In this document: in pieces, positions 46,148-55,500 of the stretch
How the letters are laid out: each line of letters begins with the position of its first letter
Numbering within the stretch: the first letter of the stretch is position 1
NCBI GenBank assembly: GCA_021740385.1
Contig: JAIOZY010000012.1
Location: forward strand, 20,837 to 84,836
Length of the DNA: 64,000 nucleotides
Reading direction: 5' to 3'
DNA from: Prolixibacteraceae bacterium
GTDB taxonomy: Bacteria; Bacteroidota; Bacteroidia; Bacteroidales; Prolixibacteraceae
The notes under the pieces: generated by a model
Told to the model about the DNA's origin: nothing
The model's input: only the letters and a program-made list of their open reading frames with translations
The model's database searches: none
Position numbers and translations under genes: made by a program

Positions 46148-46173
46148 AGCTGTAAAGTTTTAAAATTTAACAA

Positions 46174-47658
46174 TTAGCGCCTTCTTCCACCTGAAGAGCT
46201 GCTGCCTGAACTTCTTGAACTTCCTGAACTGCCGCTTGAGATACTGCTTCGGCTGCTGCTGCCCGAGCTGCTTCGCGATATGCTGCTCCGGCTGCTGCTA
46301 CTGCTGCTCGAAGACCTGCTATAGGAGCTTCGGCTTGAGCTTGATGATGAGCGCGAAGGCGTATAACCCGAGCTTTTCGACGAAGAGGATCGTGAACGGT
46401 AGGTCGGACTCGACGTACTTTTACTCTTGCTGCTGGTTGACGGGATTTGGTAACTCGATCGCGACCGGCTCTGGGAAGGAGTGGTATACGAACGTGACTG
46501 TGTACCGGAAGACCGGCTTGTATTGTATGTAGACCGTGTGTTGGTTCGTGGCCTGTTGTAGCTGGGTGTGTAAGTGCGGCTGCGTGTTGAAGAACTGCTG
46601 CCGGTTACGACCCTTGGCTGAGTACTGGAAGAACCGCTTTGTACCGATGAAGTTGACGAACGAGTTTCGCCACCACGGGTATACGAGCTACTTGTACGGA
46701 CCGACCTTGCCGGTGAACTTGTAACCGACCTCCGTTTTTCGGTAAGCACAGCGCTGGTTCTTTTTTGTACTTTATCGCCCGACGAAACCGATTTTTGGTT
46801 CGACGCTGTTCGGCTGTCGCTCACAACACGCCTGCGGTCGCTTTGTGCATTAACCGATTTATTGGTGGTCGGACCACCTGTTGCAGTGTACTCCCTGCTT
46901 CCCCTTGCCGAGGACGCACTTACTGCACCACCGCCTCCGCCACTGTATATGGCATTGGGCCTTCTCGATTGCCTTTTGCCGTCGTAAGTATCCTTCTTAT
47001 AGTCCCAAGAAGCATAATGATCCCAATGACGGTAATATGGCCTGTAGTGGTGATACGATCCATAATACCATGAGCTGTAATAAGGCCTGTAGCCATAAGA
47101 ATAATACCTGGGATTGTAATACCACGGATCGTAATACCAGGGGTCCCAGTACCATGAATTCCAGCGATGATAAGTGTAGTATGGATATCCCCAGCTCCAG
47201 TTAAAAGAAAAATTCCAGTACGGATCGTAATAATACGGATCGTGAAAACGCCTGATACGTTCGGCATACGAATAATCATCATTCATGTAATAATTGTTTA
47301 CAATGTATGTCTGATCATCATCCGAAGGGATATACAGTGTATCTTCACCGGTGTTTTCAATGTTTTCGAGGTTATTTGCCTGTACTTCGGAATACCAGTC
47401 GGGTTCCTCGTCGGCATAAATGAAATTATCAAGGGTTTTGGAACCATCCGGGTTTTCACCGGCTTCACTGATTATCAATACATCGTCCGATTTTTCGGCT
47501 GTACCAATTTCAGGGAGGGTTTCATCCGCTGTAACCAGCGGGGCATCGCCTGGCCAGTAGTACAGGTCGTCGACATAACGGCCTGTCGTCTGAAAGCTTG
47601 TGCTGCATGAGGAAGCTATCAGGGCGATGATGCTTAATATGGTTAAATTCCGTTTCAT
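46174..47658 (-). CDS. Low-complexity lipoprotein: acidic, aromatic and Ser/Arg-rich segments
   Basis: A 494-residue envelope protein of three unlike parts. The N-terminus MKRNLTILSIIALIASSC is a lipoprotein signal with Cys18. Residues about 30-125 are acidic (EIGTAEKSDDVLIISEAGEN). Residues about 135-220 are extremely rich in Tyr, Trp, His and Arg (YYDPYWNFSFNWSWGYPYY). Residues about 225-494 are basic and Ser/Arg/Thr-rich, ending in long runs of Ser with Arg and a GGRRR tail. Proteins of this style occur widely in Bacteroidota without assigned function. It precedes the FadL-like gene by 26 bases and has a strong Shine-Dalgarno sequence. It might bind polyanions such as LPS or surface glycan; that is speculation. 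Confidence 0.75.
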   Translation of the reverse strand: MKRNLTILSIIALIASSCSTSFQTTGRYVDDLYYWPGDAPLVTADETLPEIGTAEKSDDVLIISEAGENPDGSKTLDNFIYADEEPDWYSEVQANNLENIENTGEDTLYIPSDDDQTYIVNNYYMNDDYSYAERIRRFHDPYYYDPYWNFSFNWSWGYPYYTYHRWNSWYWDPWYYDPWYYNPRYYSYGYRPYYSSWYYGSYHHYRPYYRHWDHYASWDYKKDTYDGKRQSRRPNAIYSGGGGGAVSASSARGSREYTATGGPTTNKSVNAQSDRRRVVSDSRTASNQKSVSSGDKVQKRTSAVLTEKRRSVTSSPARSVRTSSSYTRGGETRSSTSSVQSGSSSTQPRVVTGSSSSTRSRTYTPSYNRPRTNTRSTYNTSRSSGTQSRSYTTPSQSRSRSSYQIPSTSSKSKSTSSPTYRSRSSSSKSSGYTPSRSSSSSSRSSYSRSSSSSSSSRSSISRSSSGSSSRSSISSGSSGSSRSSGSSSSGGRRR

Positions 47659-47665
47659 AACTTGT

Positions 47666-47672
47666 CCTCCTT
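47666..47672 (-). promoter_or_regulatory. Strong Shine-Dalgarno sequence
   Basis: The minus strand reads AAGGAGG seven bases before the ATG at 47658, a full match to the 16S anti-SD. Most start codons in this window have only A/T-rich leaders, so this site stands out and suggests high translation of the lipoprotein. Confidence 0.6.
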
Positions 47673-47761
47673 TTGACTTTATGTTTTAATATTTTTGTGT
47701 TTTCTTTGTACTCACTTTTGCGCAATCAAAAACAAGCAAATACTATACCAAAGAAGAGAAC

Positions 47762-49237
47762 ATGGCTAAAGAATTAACTTCAATGAAAGAGAATTATTCT
47801 CAGTGGTACAACGACCTTGTAGTAAAGGCCGATTTAGCTGAGAATTCAGCCGTCAGGGGCTGTATGGTTATAAAGCCTTATGGCTATGCCATTTGGGAGA
47901 AAATGCAGGCCGAACTCGACCGCATGTTTAAAGAAACAGGCCACGTAAATGCCTATTTCCCGTTGTTTATCCCCAAATCGTTTTTCAGCAAAGAAGCCGA
48001 CCACGTTGAAGGTTTCGCCAAAGAGTGTGCCGTTGTTACCCACTACCGATTAAAAAATGCACCCGATGGCAAAGGGGTTGTTGTTGACCCGGCCGCTAAG
48101 CTTGAAGAAGAACTGATTGTACGGCCAACATCGGAAACAATTATATGGAACACGTATAAAAACTGGATACAATCGTGGCGCGACCTGCCCATTCTTTGTA
48201 ACCAATGGGCCAATGTTGTCCGCTGGGAAATGCGCACCCGTTTGTTCCTGCGTACTGCCGAATTTTTGTGGCAGGAAGGCCATACTGCCCATGCTACAAA
48301 ACAGGAAGCCATTGATGAAACCTTTAAAATGGTAAACGTTTATGCAAGTTTTGCCGAAAACTTCATGGCCATGCCTGTAATTAAAGGGCACAAATCGGCA
48401 AATGAACGCTTTGCCGGTGCACTCGATACCCTTTGCATTGAAGCGCTTATGCAAGACGGAAAAACATTGCAGGCCGGAACATCACATTTTCTTGGACAGA
48501 ATTTTGCCAAAGCTTTCGATGTCAAATTTGCCGATAAAGAAGGAAAACTCGAATACGTTTGGGCAACCTCATGGGGAGTATCGACCCGCTTAATGGGCGC
48601 ACTTGTAATGGCCCACTCCGATGACAACGGACTTGTCCTGCCTCCCAAACTTGCGCCCTTTCAGGTTGTAATTGTTCCCATTTATAAAAAAGACGATCAA
48701 CTGAAAGGCATTTCGGAAAAGGTTGCCGAAATTGAAAAGCAGCTTAAAGCCGAAGGAATTTCGGTAAAATACGACGACAGCGATGCTAAAAAACCGGGCT
48801 GGAAATTTGCCGAATATGAGCTTAAAGGCGTACCCGTAAGGCTCGCCATTGGCCCCCGCGACCTGGAAAACGGAACCGTTGAAGTTGCCCGCAGGGATAC
48901 ACTCACAAAAGAGGTTGTAAATATTGAAGGCATAGAAAAATATGTAGCAGGCCTGTTGGAAAAAATCCAGGATGGCATTTACCAAAAAGCACTCGATTTC
49001 CGTGACAAACACATTACCTCTGTTGATACCTGGGATGAATTTAAAGATGTGCTGGCTAACAAAGGTGGTTTTATTTCTGCACATTGGGACGACTCTCCTG
49101 AAACAGAACAGAAAATTAAAGACGAAACAAAAGCGACCATCCGTTGTATACCTTTCGATGCAGTTGAAGAAAAAGGGAAATGTATTTATTCGGGAAAACC
49201 TTCAAATAAAAGGGTGTTGTTTGGAATTGCTTATTAA
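47762..49237 (+). CDS. proS: Prolyl-tRNA synthetase (archaeal/eukaryotic-like type)
   Basis: Charges tRNA-Pro with proline. At 491 residues it is the short form without the editing insertion found in bacterial-type ProS. Class II motifs are visible: motif 1 around [21 protein letters not shown], motif 2 in [24 protein letters not shown] with the catalytic Arg, and motif 3 in [17 protein letters not shown]. The anticodon-binding domain follows from about 280 ([10 protein letters not shown]), then the C-terminal extra domain (about 400-491), ending with [20 protein letters not shown] and VLFGIAY. It is transcribed divergently from the low-complexity lipoprotein gene; a strong terminator follows. 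Confidence 0.96.
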   Translation: MAKELTSMKENYSQWYNDLVVKADLAENSAVRGCMVIKPYGYAIWEKMQAELDRMFKETGHVNAYFPLFIPKSFFSKEADHVEGFAKECAVVTHYRLKNAPDGKGVVVDPAAKLEEELIVRPTSETIIWNTYKNWIQSWRDLPILCNQWANVVRWEMRTRLFLRTAEFLWQEGHTAHATKQEAIDETFKMVNVYASFAENFMAMPVIKGHKSANERFAGALDTLCIEALMQDGKTLQAGTSHFLGQNFAKAFDVKFADKEGKLEYVWATSWGVSTRLMGALVMAHSDDNGLVLPPKLAPFQVVIVPIYKKDDQLKGISEKVAEIEKQLKAEGISVKYDDSDAKKPGWKFAEYELKGVPVRLAIGPRDLENGTVEVARRDTLTKEVVNIEGIEKYVAGLLEKIQDGIYQKALDFRDKHITSVDTWDEFKDVLANKGGFISAHWDDSPETEQKIKDETKATIRCIPFDAVEEKGKCIYSGKPSNKRVLFGIAY

Positions 49238-49256
49238 TAATACAGATATAATATCC

Positions 49257-49292
49257 AAAAAAAAGCTGTCTCATTGTGAAGCAGCTTTTTTT
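49257..49292 (+). terminator. Intrinsic terminator after proS
   Basis: AAAAAAGCTGT (49259-49269) pairs with GCAGCTTTTTT (49281-49291), with one G-T wobble, across an 11-base loop. The A/T flanks supply a T tract, 20 bases after the proS stop. By its symmetry it may also stop leftward transcripts. Confidence 0.8.
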
Positions 49293-49363
49293 ATACTTTA
49301 TTATTATGTCTTCCTTTTCCCACATAACTGAGAACTCTTTTCAAACAGAAAAGACATATAAGC

Positions 49364-49576
49364 TTACTTGTCTTTTGGGTTTAGTTTTTTAACTGCTTCA
49401 AATTGATTCTTTATATAATCAATAAGCTTGTCAGAAACAATCTCAGCAATTTGATTTTGTGGCATTCCTTGTCTTATTTGACTTGGAGCATTTTTTTCTT
49501 TTTGGAAAACTGATAAGGCATCCGGTTCCATTACACAATTTTGATTTTCGTTCTGATTGAAATATGATTTGTACAT
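49364..49576 (-). CDS. Small protein coupled to the proteasome-like protein
   Basis: A 70-residue, mostly polar protein from the ATG at 49576 (MYKSYFNQNENQNCVMEPDA). The first half is Asn/Gln-rich and likely disordered; the second half forms a predicted amphipathic helix (AEIVSDKLIDYIKNQFEAV) with a Lys-rich end. It starts 4 bases after the stop of the proteasome-like gene, so translation is probably coupled. No known family is recognised. It is a candidate partner, substrate, inhibitor or adaptor of the Ntn-hydrolase-like protein; which of these cannot be told. It is followed by the proS terminator on the other strand. Confidence 0.65.
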   Translation of the reverse strand: MYKSYFNQNENQNCVMEPDALSVFQKEKNAPSQIRQGMPQNQIAEIVSDKLIDYIKNQFEAVKKLNPKDK

Positions 49577-49580
49577 ATGA

Positions 49581-50873
49581 TTAAATTTTAAAGTAATTAT
49601 CAAAAAAGAATTGATTAAGTTCCGGCTTGAAGTAATGTTTTCGTTTTATCCAAATGAAACCATCACCTTTTGAAATGATTGCAACATCCACAGGGCCACC
49701 GACACTTTCTTCAGCATTGGTTATTCTCCTTTTCAGGTAAGTTAAATAAATTAAACTTTCTGCCATTTCTGCAAGATCCTCCTTAGATAACTGACTAACA
49801 GCATTTATCAATGGTATTATATAATTTTCACGAAGAATTTGCTGGTTCATTAAGGCATATTCGTCAATTAATTTACTCGTATTAATTGCTTTTATCTGGT
49901 CAAAAAGCAGCGGATTGCTATCACCAATTGTTTTTAATAATAGTTCATTATATTTATCAAACAATGTTCCAAAATTATTTAAGTATGTACTATTTAAATC
50001 AGGATCAATACCTCGCAAAATCGTATGAATAACATCAGTTTGAGCAAATGGCATTACTGCTCCACTATTATTATCTGATATGCTCACACAATTTTGGTCA
50101 TCAACAAAATATCTTAATTTGTTATCGAATACCATAGAAACATTAATGGGTATAAGCTGAGGAAATATTTCATCTTCACCAAAACCAGCAAAAACTAGTC
50201 CTGTATGATTTGAAATATTCTCTTTGGATTTTAGAATGTAATATATTGATTCTTTAAAAAGCTCTATTATTTGGTCAGAAAGAGTAAATCCGTTTTGAGT
50301 GAACCGATTTTCAATTATTTGGTCAAAAATAACATTTGAATAGTTTTTAAAGTTCTCAAATGTGTAAGCATCAAATTCTGGACATATTTTATTTAATGAT
50401 TGCCAATTTTCTTTCAACGAAATTAATTGATGCTCAATCTGAGAAATAATATTCTGTTTATTCTTTTCTGTTGGTTGTTCAAATAATATGCGGTTATTCT
50501 TTCTTATATCAGCAATAGTTGAATCCACAATATTCAATGCAAAACTGGTAAAATAATTCCTTTGCATTTCTTCGTTGGTAAAATAATTCTTTGAAGCAAG
50601 AAACTTAAGAAAATTTGTTTGATATTCCTTCAATGTAGAGAATGATCTTTCACCAAGTTTGTTCCGGTAAATTTTGATGATGATTTCCCAAGGGGTTGCC
50701 ATAAAGGATGCTGAATTGTATAGCATAATGCCAACAGGATGCCTTTTTGATAAAGTGAATACTTTGTTTGCCCTATTAAATATTTTATGATTTTCAGGCC
50801 CGCCAACTGTTACGGCACTGTCGGCAGCTATAGCAACTGCTTGCTTGTTTAATATTCCTAATACAGCTGTCAT
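49581..50873 (-). CDS. Proteasome-fold Ntn-hydrolase-like protein with a large helical insertion
   Basis: A 430-residue protein with N-terminal and C-terminal halves of a proteasome beta-type fold. Started at the ATG 50873 it reads MTAVLGILNKQAVAIAADSA. After Met removal Thr is residue 1 and Asp is residue 17, as in proteasome and HslV subunits; a Lys follows at 36 in NKVFTLS, three residues later than Lys33. Residues about 80-195 form an added helical region (KENWQSLNKICPEF). The fold resumes with TGLVFAGFGEDEIFPQLIPINV (about 220-242) and SVGGPVDVAIISKGDGFIWI (about 395-415), matching the last proteasome strands. Known bacterial relatives (HslV, Anbu, 20S) are 170-270 residues. The gene is visibly A+T-richer than its neighbours, suggesting transfer. 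Protease or amidase activity is inferred, not shown. Confidence 0.75.
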   Translation of the reverse strand: MTAVLGILNKQAVAIAADSAVTVGGPENHKIFNRANKVFTLSKRHPVGIMLYNSASFMATPWEIIIKIYRNKLGERSFSTLKEYQTNFLKFLASKNYFTNEEMQRNYFTSFALNIVDSTIADIRKNNRILFEQPTEKNKQNIISQIEHQLISLKENWQSLNKICPEFDAYTFENFKNYSNVIFDQIIENRFTQNGFTLSDQIIELFKESIYYILKSKENISNHTGLVFAGFGEDEIFPQLIPINVSMVFDNKLRYFVDDQNCVSISDNNSGAVMPFAQTDVIHTILRGIDPDLNSTYLNNFGTLFDKYNELLLKTIGDSNPLLFDQIKAINTSKLIDEYALMNQQILRENYIIPLINAVSQLSKEDLAEMAESLIYLTYLKRRITNAEESVGGPVDVAIISKGDGFIWIKRKHYFKPELNQFFFDNYFKI

Positions 50874-50879
50874 ACTATA

Positions 50880-50912
50880 CAAATTTATTAATTTTACTGA
50901 GAGCAATCCAAA
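50880..50912 (-). promoter_or_regulatory. Promoter that fixes the proteasome-like start codon
   Basis: On the minus strand TTTG (50909-50912) and TAAATTTG (50880-50887) are 21 bases apart, an exact fit to the Bacteroidota promoter. The -7 box ends only 6 bases before the ATG at 50873, so the mRNA should be leaderless or nearly so. The in-frame ATG-like start at 50906 falls between the two boxes and cannot be translated from this promoter. Confidence 0.7.
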
Positions 50913-51043
50913 AACTCAGCGGCTTTCTTATCAATATTCATAATGTTCTTTCACTATGGTTTAATCAAGATAAATTCAATGGGTTTCAAACATTCCTCAA
51001 AGCCGTCTACATTTAAAAACCTAAAATCATCCACAGGTAATAT

Positions 51044-52420
51044 TTATCGCAGAAATTTTTTCAGTAACCCCATTTTATTTTTATAAGGAGCATATTTCAA
51101 CGGGATATCAATCACCGTTGATGACTGTAAAACTGATCGGGTATTTGAAAACGTATCGAAACTTGCCCTGCCGTGATATTTGCCCATGCCGCTGTTGCCT
51201 ACCCCGCCAAACGGGAGCTTTTTATTGGCCACGTGCAATATGGTGTCGTTTATACAACTGCCACCCGAAGTGGTTTCGCGCAATACCCGCTTCACCTTTT
51301 TCGTGTTACGCGAAAAATAATACAATGCCAGCGGTTTCTCACGTTGGTTAACAAACTGTATGGCTTCATCGAGCGAATGAATTTCGAGCACCGGCAAAAG
51401 CGGCCCGAAAATTTCATCCTGCATAATGGGGTGTTCGGGTTTCACATCATCAATAATGGTGGGGGCAATGTACAGGCTTTCTTTCGATGTTTGGCCCCCG
51501 GTCACAATTTTCCCATCCTTCATCAGTTCACTCAAACCACCAAAGGCTTTTTCATTCACAACACGGGGGAAGTCGGGACTCAATTCCGGGTTTGCGCCAA
51601 ACTGCCGTGTAATTTCTCTCTTCAAATTTTCCAGCAACTGTTGCTTTATTCCCGAATGGGCCAAAATGTAATCGGGGGTAATGCATGTTTGTCCGGCATT
51701 CAGGAACTTGCCCCACACAATACGCCGGGCAGCCATTTTCAGGTTTGCATCCTCATCGACAATGCAGGGACTTTTACCGCCCAGCTCAAGCGTAACGGGC
51801 GTAAGGTTTTCCGAAGCGGCTTTCATCACAATTTTTCCCAGCGAAGGGCTTCCGGTAAAAAAGATGTAATCCCACCGCTGTTTTAAAAGAAGCTGGTTTA
51901 CTTCACGGTTCCCGTTAAAAACATGTATGTATTCATCATCGAAAGTTGCGTTGATGATTTCTTCAATAAGTGCCGAAAATTCGGGCACATACGGCGAAGG
52001 TTTCAGAATGGCTGTATTCCCGGCCGAAATGGCTCCAATAAGCGGGCTTATCAACAGAAACAGCGGATAATTCCAAGGTGAAATGATCAGTGTATTCCCG
52101 AAAGGTTCCTTGTAAATGTAGCTTCGTGAGGGCATGATGGTTAATGGTGATGAAACCCGTTTTGGCCTGGCCCAGCATTTCATTTTTTTAAGCTGGAAAC
52201 CGATTTCATCGTATACCATTCCAATTTCGGTGGCATAACTCTCGAAAGCCGATTTATGAAGGTCGCTCCAAAGCGCTTTCATAATGCGGGGTTCATTATC
52301 TGAAATACATTTTTTAAGATTTCGAAGTGCATTCTTCCTGAATGCGATATCTTTGGTTTGGTGGGTTTGGTAAAAAGCCTTTTGGCGACCATGTACCTCA
52401 ATAATTTGCTTTTCAATCAT
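51044..52420 (-). CDS. Aldehyde dehydrogenase (class 3-like)
   Basis: NAD(P)-dependent oxidation of aldehydes to acids; 458 residues, typical for the shorter class 3 type. Motifs seen are SPWNYPLFLLISPLIGAISAGNTAILKPS (residues about 113-141, given here only as a region), the general base Glu in TLELGGKSPCIV and the catalytic Cys in LNAGQTCITPDYIL. FGPLLPVL and LPFGGVGNSGMGKYHG are conserved near the C-terminus. The hydrophobic/basic tail (PYKNKMGLLKKFLR) may touch the membrane, as in fatty-aldehyde dehydrogenases. It is the last gene of a leftward set; a terminator lies between it and the DUF362 gene, so it is probably transcribed separately. Substrate unknown. Confidence 0.93.
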   Translation of the reverse strand: MIEKQIIEVHGRQKAFYQTHQTKDIAFRKNALRNLKKCISDNEPRIMKALWSDLHKSAFESYATEIGMVYDEIGFQLKKMKCWARPKRVSSPLTIMPSRSYIYKEPFGNTLIISPWNYPLFLLISPLIGAISAGNTAILKPSPYVPEFSALIEEIINATFDDEYIHVFNGNREVNQLLLKQRWDYIFFTGSPSLGKIVMKAASENLTPVTLELGGKSPCIVDEDANLKMAARRIVWGKFLNAGQTCITPDYILAHSGIKQQLLENLKREITRQFGANPELSPDFPRVVNEKAFGGLSELMKDGKIVTGGQTSKESLYIAPTIIDDVKPEHPIMQDEIFGPLLPVLEIHSLDEAIQFVNQREKPLALYYFSRNTKKVKRVLRETTSGGSCINDTILHVANKKLPFGGVGNSGMGKYHGRASFDTFSNTRSVLQSSTVIDIPLKYAPYKNKMGLLKKFLR

Positions 52421-52440
52421 AACTTTTTTTCAGAAAGATA

Positions 52441-52475
52441 TAAAAAAAGGGTTTCAATTAAAAACTGAAACCCTT
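52441..52475 (-). terminator. Intrinsic terminator after the long DUF362 gene
   Basis: AAGGGTTTCA (52447-52456) and TGAAACCCTT (52466-52475) form a perfect 10-bp stem with a 9-base loop. Read on the minus strand it is followed by a T run of seven, 87 bases after the DUF362 stop and before the aldehyde dehydrogenase start. Confidence 0.85.
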
Positions 52476-52561
52476 GCTTTTTTATTGGTTTTCAATTGTT
52501 ATTGCATCATAACCTCTCGATACGTTTTACGTAAAGGTTGTTCTTTTTAAAGGTTATGCGG

Positions 52562-55500
52562 CTACTTTACAATCTTTACCGTTTCGTTTACTTCCCCGTT
52601 TGATATTTCAAGAAAATAGATTCCGGGTTTTAAAGTTGATGTATTCACTACTTGTTTTTGTCCTTTAAGCGGAACATGCAACCATACCCTTCCATCGGAT
52701 GTATAAAAAGTAGCTGCAAATTCATTCCCAGCTAAAGGCCTTTCAATGGTGAGCTTGTCGGAAAAAGGAACAGGATAAACCCGGTATAATCCATTTGTAA
52801 AACTTCCGATCCCCAACGGATTGGTTGAAAAAGCCACCGGGTTTCCCGGGCCTTCGAGCAGGCAATACACTTCTTCACCCTCGTTGCCCATGTATTCAAA
52901 AGTAATGGCGCGGTAATTTGTTTCCGGCGATAAACCACTAACATTCACACTGTTTTCGCTACCGTTATAAACACAAACCCATTGGCCGATTTTCGACCCA
53001 CCGGGAAATTCGCTGTCTCCAATATAGGTCTTTCCGGCTTGAGGTTCGGGATGATCCGATTCTTCGCTTTTAGTAATAAAAACAACCCTTTGGGGTTCAA
53101 GGTCGTGGATTACTCCGGGCACTTCCTTGAAAATTTCAACACCGTTATCGGAAGCCACTAAAACATCACCGTTCATATCGGTTGCTATGTCGTTAATTTT
53201 ACTGCTGAAAATGGTCTCCGGAAAACCATTCCCGTTTGTCCAGGTTAGTTTCACGGTTTCGCTGCCGGCAGAAGCCTTAATGTCGGAGGCCTGAACACCG
53301 GAAGCATGTTTATAAATCCCTTCGGTTGATATGATGTGCAAACCGTTATCGGTCCCCATCCATATATTGCCTTTGCTGTCAATTTCAACATCGTTTACAA
53401 CGGGGTGAACAATTCCTTCGTACTCAGTAAACGCAAAGTCCCAGTAATTTTTGGTTGAAGGCCCCAAATGCTGAAAGGTACCGCGGGTAGTTCCGTACCA
53501 CTGAATGGTGTCTGCTGCAATGGTTATTGAATTGATTGAATCGCTCCAGAAACCGCTCCAGCGGCTTGTCATTGCCGAAGCACTGGTAAACCCGTCAACA
53601 TCACTATAACTGTAACGTATAACGCCTTTGCCAGCCGTAGCAACGTATACCGATGCATCGTTTTCGTAGCTGGCAATATCGTTTACTACAAGTCCGTTCC
53701 AGTCTTGATATTCACGATCGGCATCCATAAAAGTATCAACAACATCCCAGTTTTCACCATCATATACATTCAGTCCCCCGGTAGTGGCAATCCACCAGTT
53801 GCTGTTTGCATCAATGCCAACTGCATCAACCATATCGGAAAGGATTTCAGAACCCGAACCGCCAACATAATAATTTTCAGAAGACACAATTCCTTCTGCA
53901 TTTATTTTCAGGGCAGAAACACCGCCATTGGTGGCTACCAATAAATTGTCGTCGTCGTAAGTCCGTTCATAGAACATGTCGTTAATGGTATTGTCGTGCA
54001 GGTGGTTCGAGTTATCGACGGTTGTCCAGTTGGTACCATCGAAACGTGAAATACCTGCATCGGTGCCAAACCATTTCACCCCGTGTTTATCAACCGCGAT
54101 TTTCTTAACTTTTGCACTCACCAGCCCGCTGTTTTGCGGTGTAAACGGATCGTTGTTGAGGTTAACTTTTATTAGTTCAATACCATTACCGGTATCCAAA
54201 TCGCGCGAATATTGTTTATCAACCGGGTTGTTCCAGTGTTCGTAAACCCCCAGGCTTGCAATGGCGGTACCATCACCCTCGGGATCATATTCAATTTCTT
54301 CGGGCCAGTACGAAGGATCGGCTGCCTGAAAGAGGTAATCGTCGCATCCTTCGAAATACGGGTAACGGATGCTCTCATTTTTATCTTTGTATTCTTCCAA
54401 AAGAAAATCGTAGCAAACGGCATCAACAGCCACGCGGTCCTGCGACACAAAAAGCGACGAAGGATAATCGCCGTTAAACGGTTCCATGTTCCATTTATCA
54501 ATGTAGCCTTCCCAACTGCGGCCGGCCCAAATACCATCGATAATTGTCAGCAGGGTTTTGCCGCCAAGATCTTTGTGCCCGAGGTAATCTACCAAATGAC
54601 GGTAGTTCCCGTAACCGGGATCATTGGCCGGTAACGAATAGTGCATGTCAATTGCATATTGTGAGTCGGATCCGGCTCCATTCTGCAGCACAGAGCCCTG
54701 ATGGTTCTTGGCCCCAAGGGTAATTCCGCCTTCGTTGTGTGTTTTCAGGCAGGGCATGTTAATAAAGTAGTCGGCATCGGCATATTCCTGCGGAATACGC
54801 CACTGGTGCCGGCCATCGCTAAAATGCATTACAGCCTCTGACGTTGGAACAGTTTGGTGCCGTCCACTCAACACCCTGCCACACGTATAGTTTACATTTG
54901 GATAAACCTCGGCGCACATGTCCCAGTAAAGGCTGTGAAAAGTACGGAACGGATCACCAATAAAAATATCCGCCTCATTAACACCAACTACTTCCACCAG
55001 GTGCTTCAGCAATGCCAATGCCAGTTCGGGTGTAGAATCCATGCGGTTAAAATCATTGGTTTTATCTTCGCCCGAGGCTGAGTTGGTAATGTTTAGTTTA
55101 ATGTATATTTTCTCACCGGGCTGATATCCAACATCACCTTTCCCTTTTTGCGCATTAAAATATTCAAAAAGCACATTCCAGGCCTCTTCAAGTCCTTCTT
55201 CCCCGGCATAGCTCAATATGGCCTGTTCGAGCATTTTTTCCACCTCTTCGCCATTGGTAAAATAGGCCCACCAATTGCTTTTATCACGGGAATTCGACGA
55301 GGGAGTAAAATTCTCGTCGGTAGCATGTTTGTCCCAAACCCAAACCACACGACCGGGGTGCAAACCCTGCGCATCACCAATAGGGGCATTTGCCTCAAAA
55401 TGATCGGCTGTTAACTGGTTTACGGCTTTTACATCCTGTGTATTCGAAATGTTTGCAGCCATGAGCATAACCAGCGCCACAACAAAAAATGCCGAAGCGG

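Noticed and set aside
49581..50906. Longer start for the proteasome-like protein at 50906
   Set aside because: That codon lies between the -33 and -7 promoter boxes, and the extra 11 residues would bury the predicted catalytic Thr.
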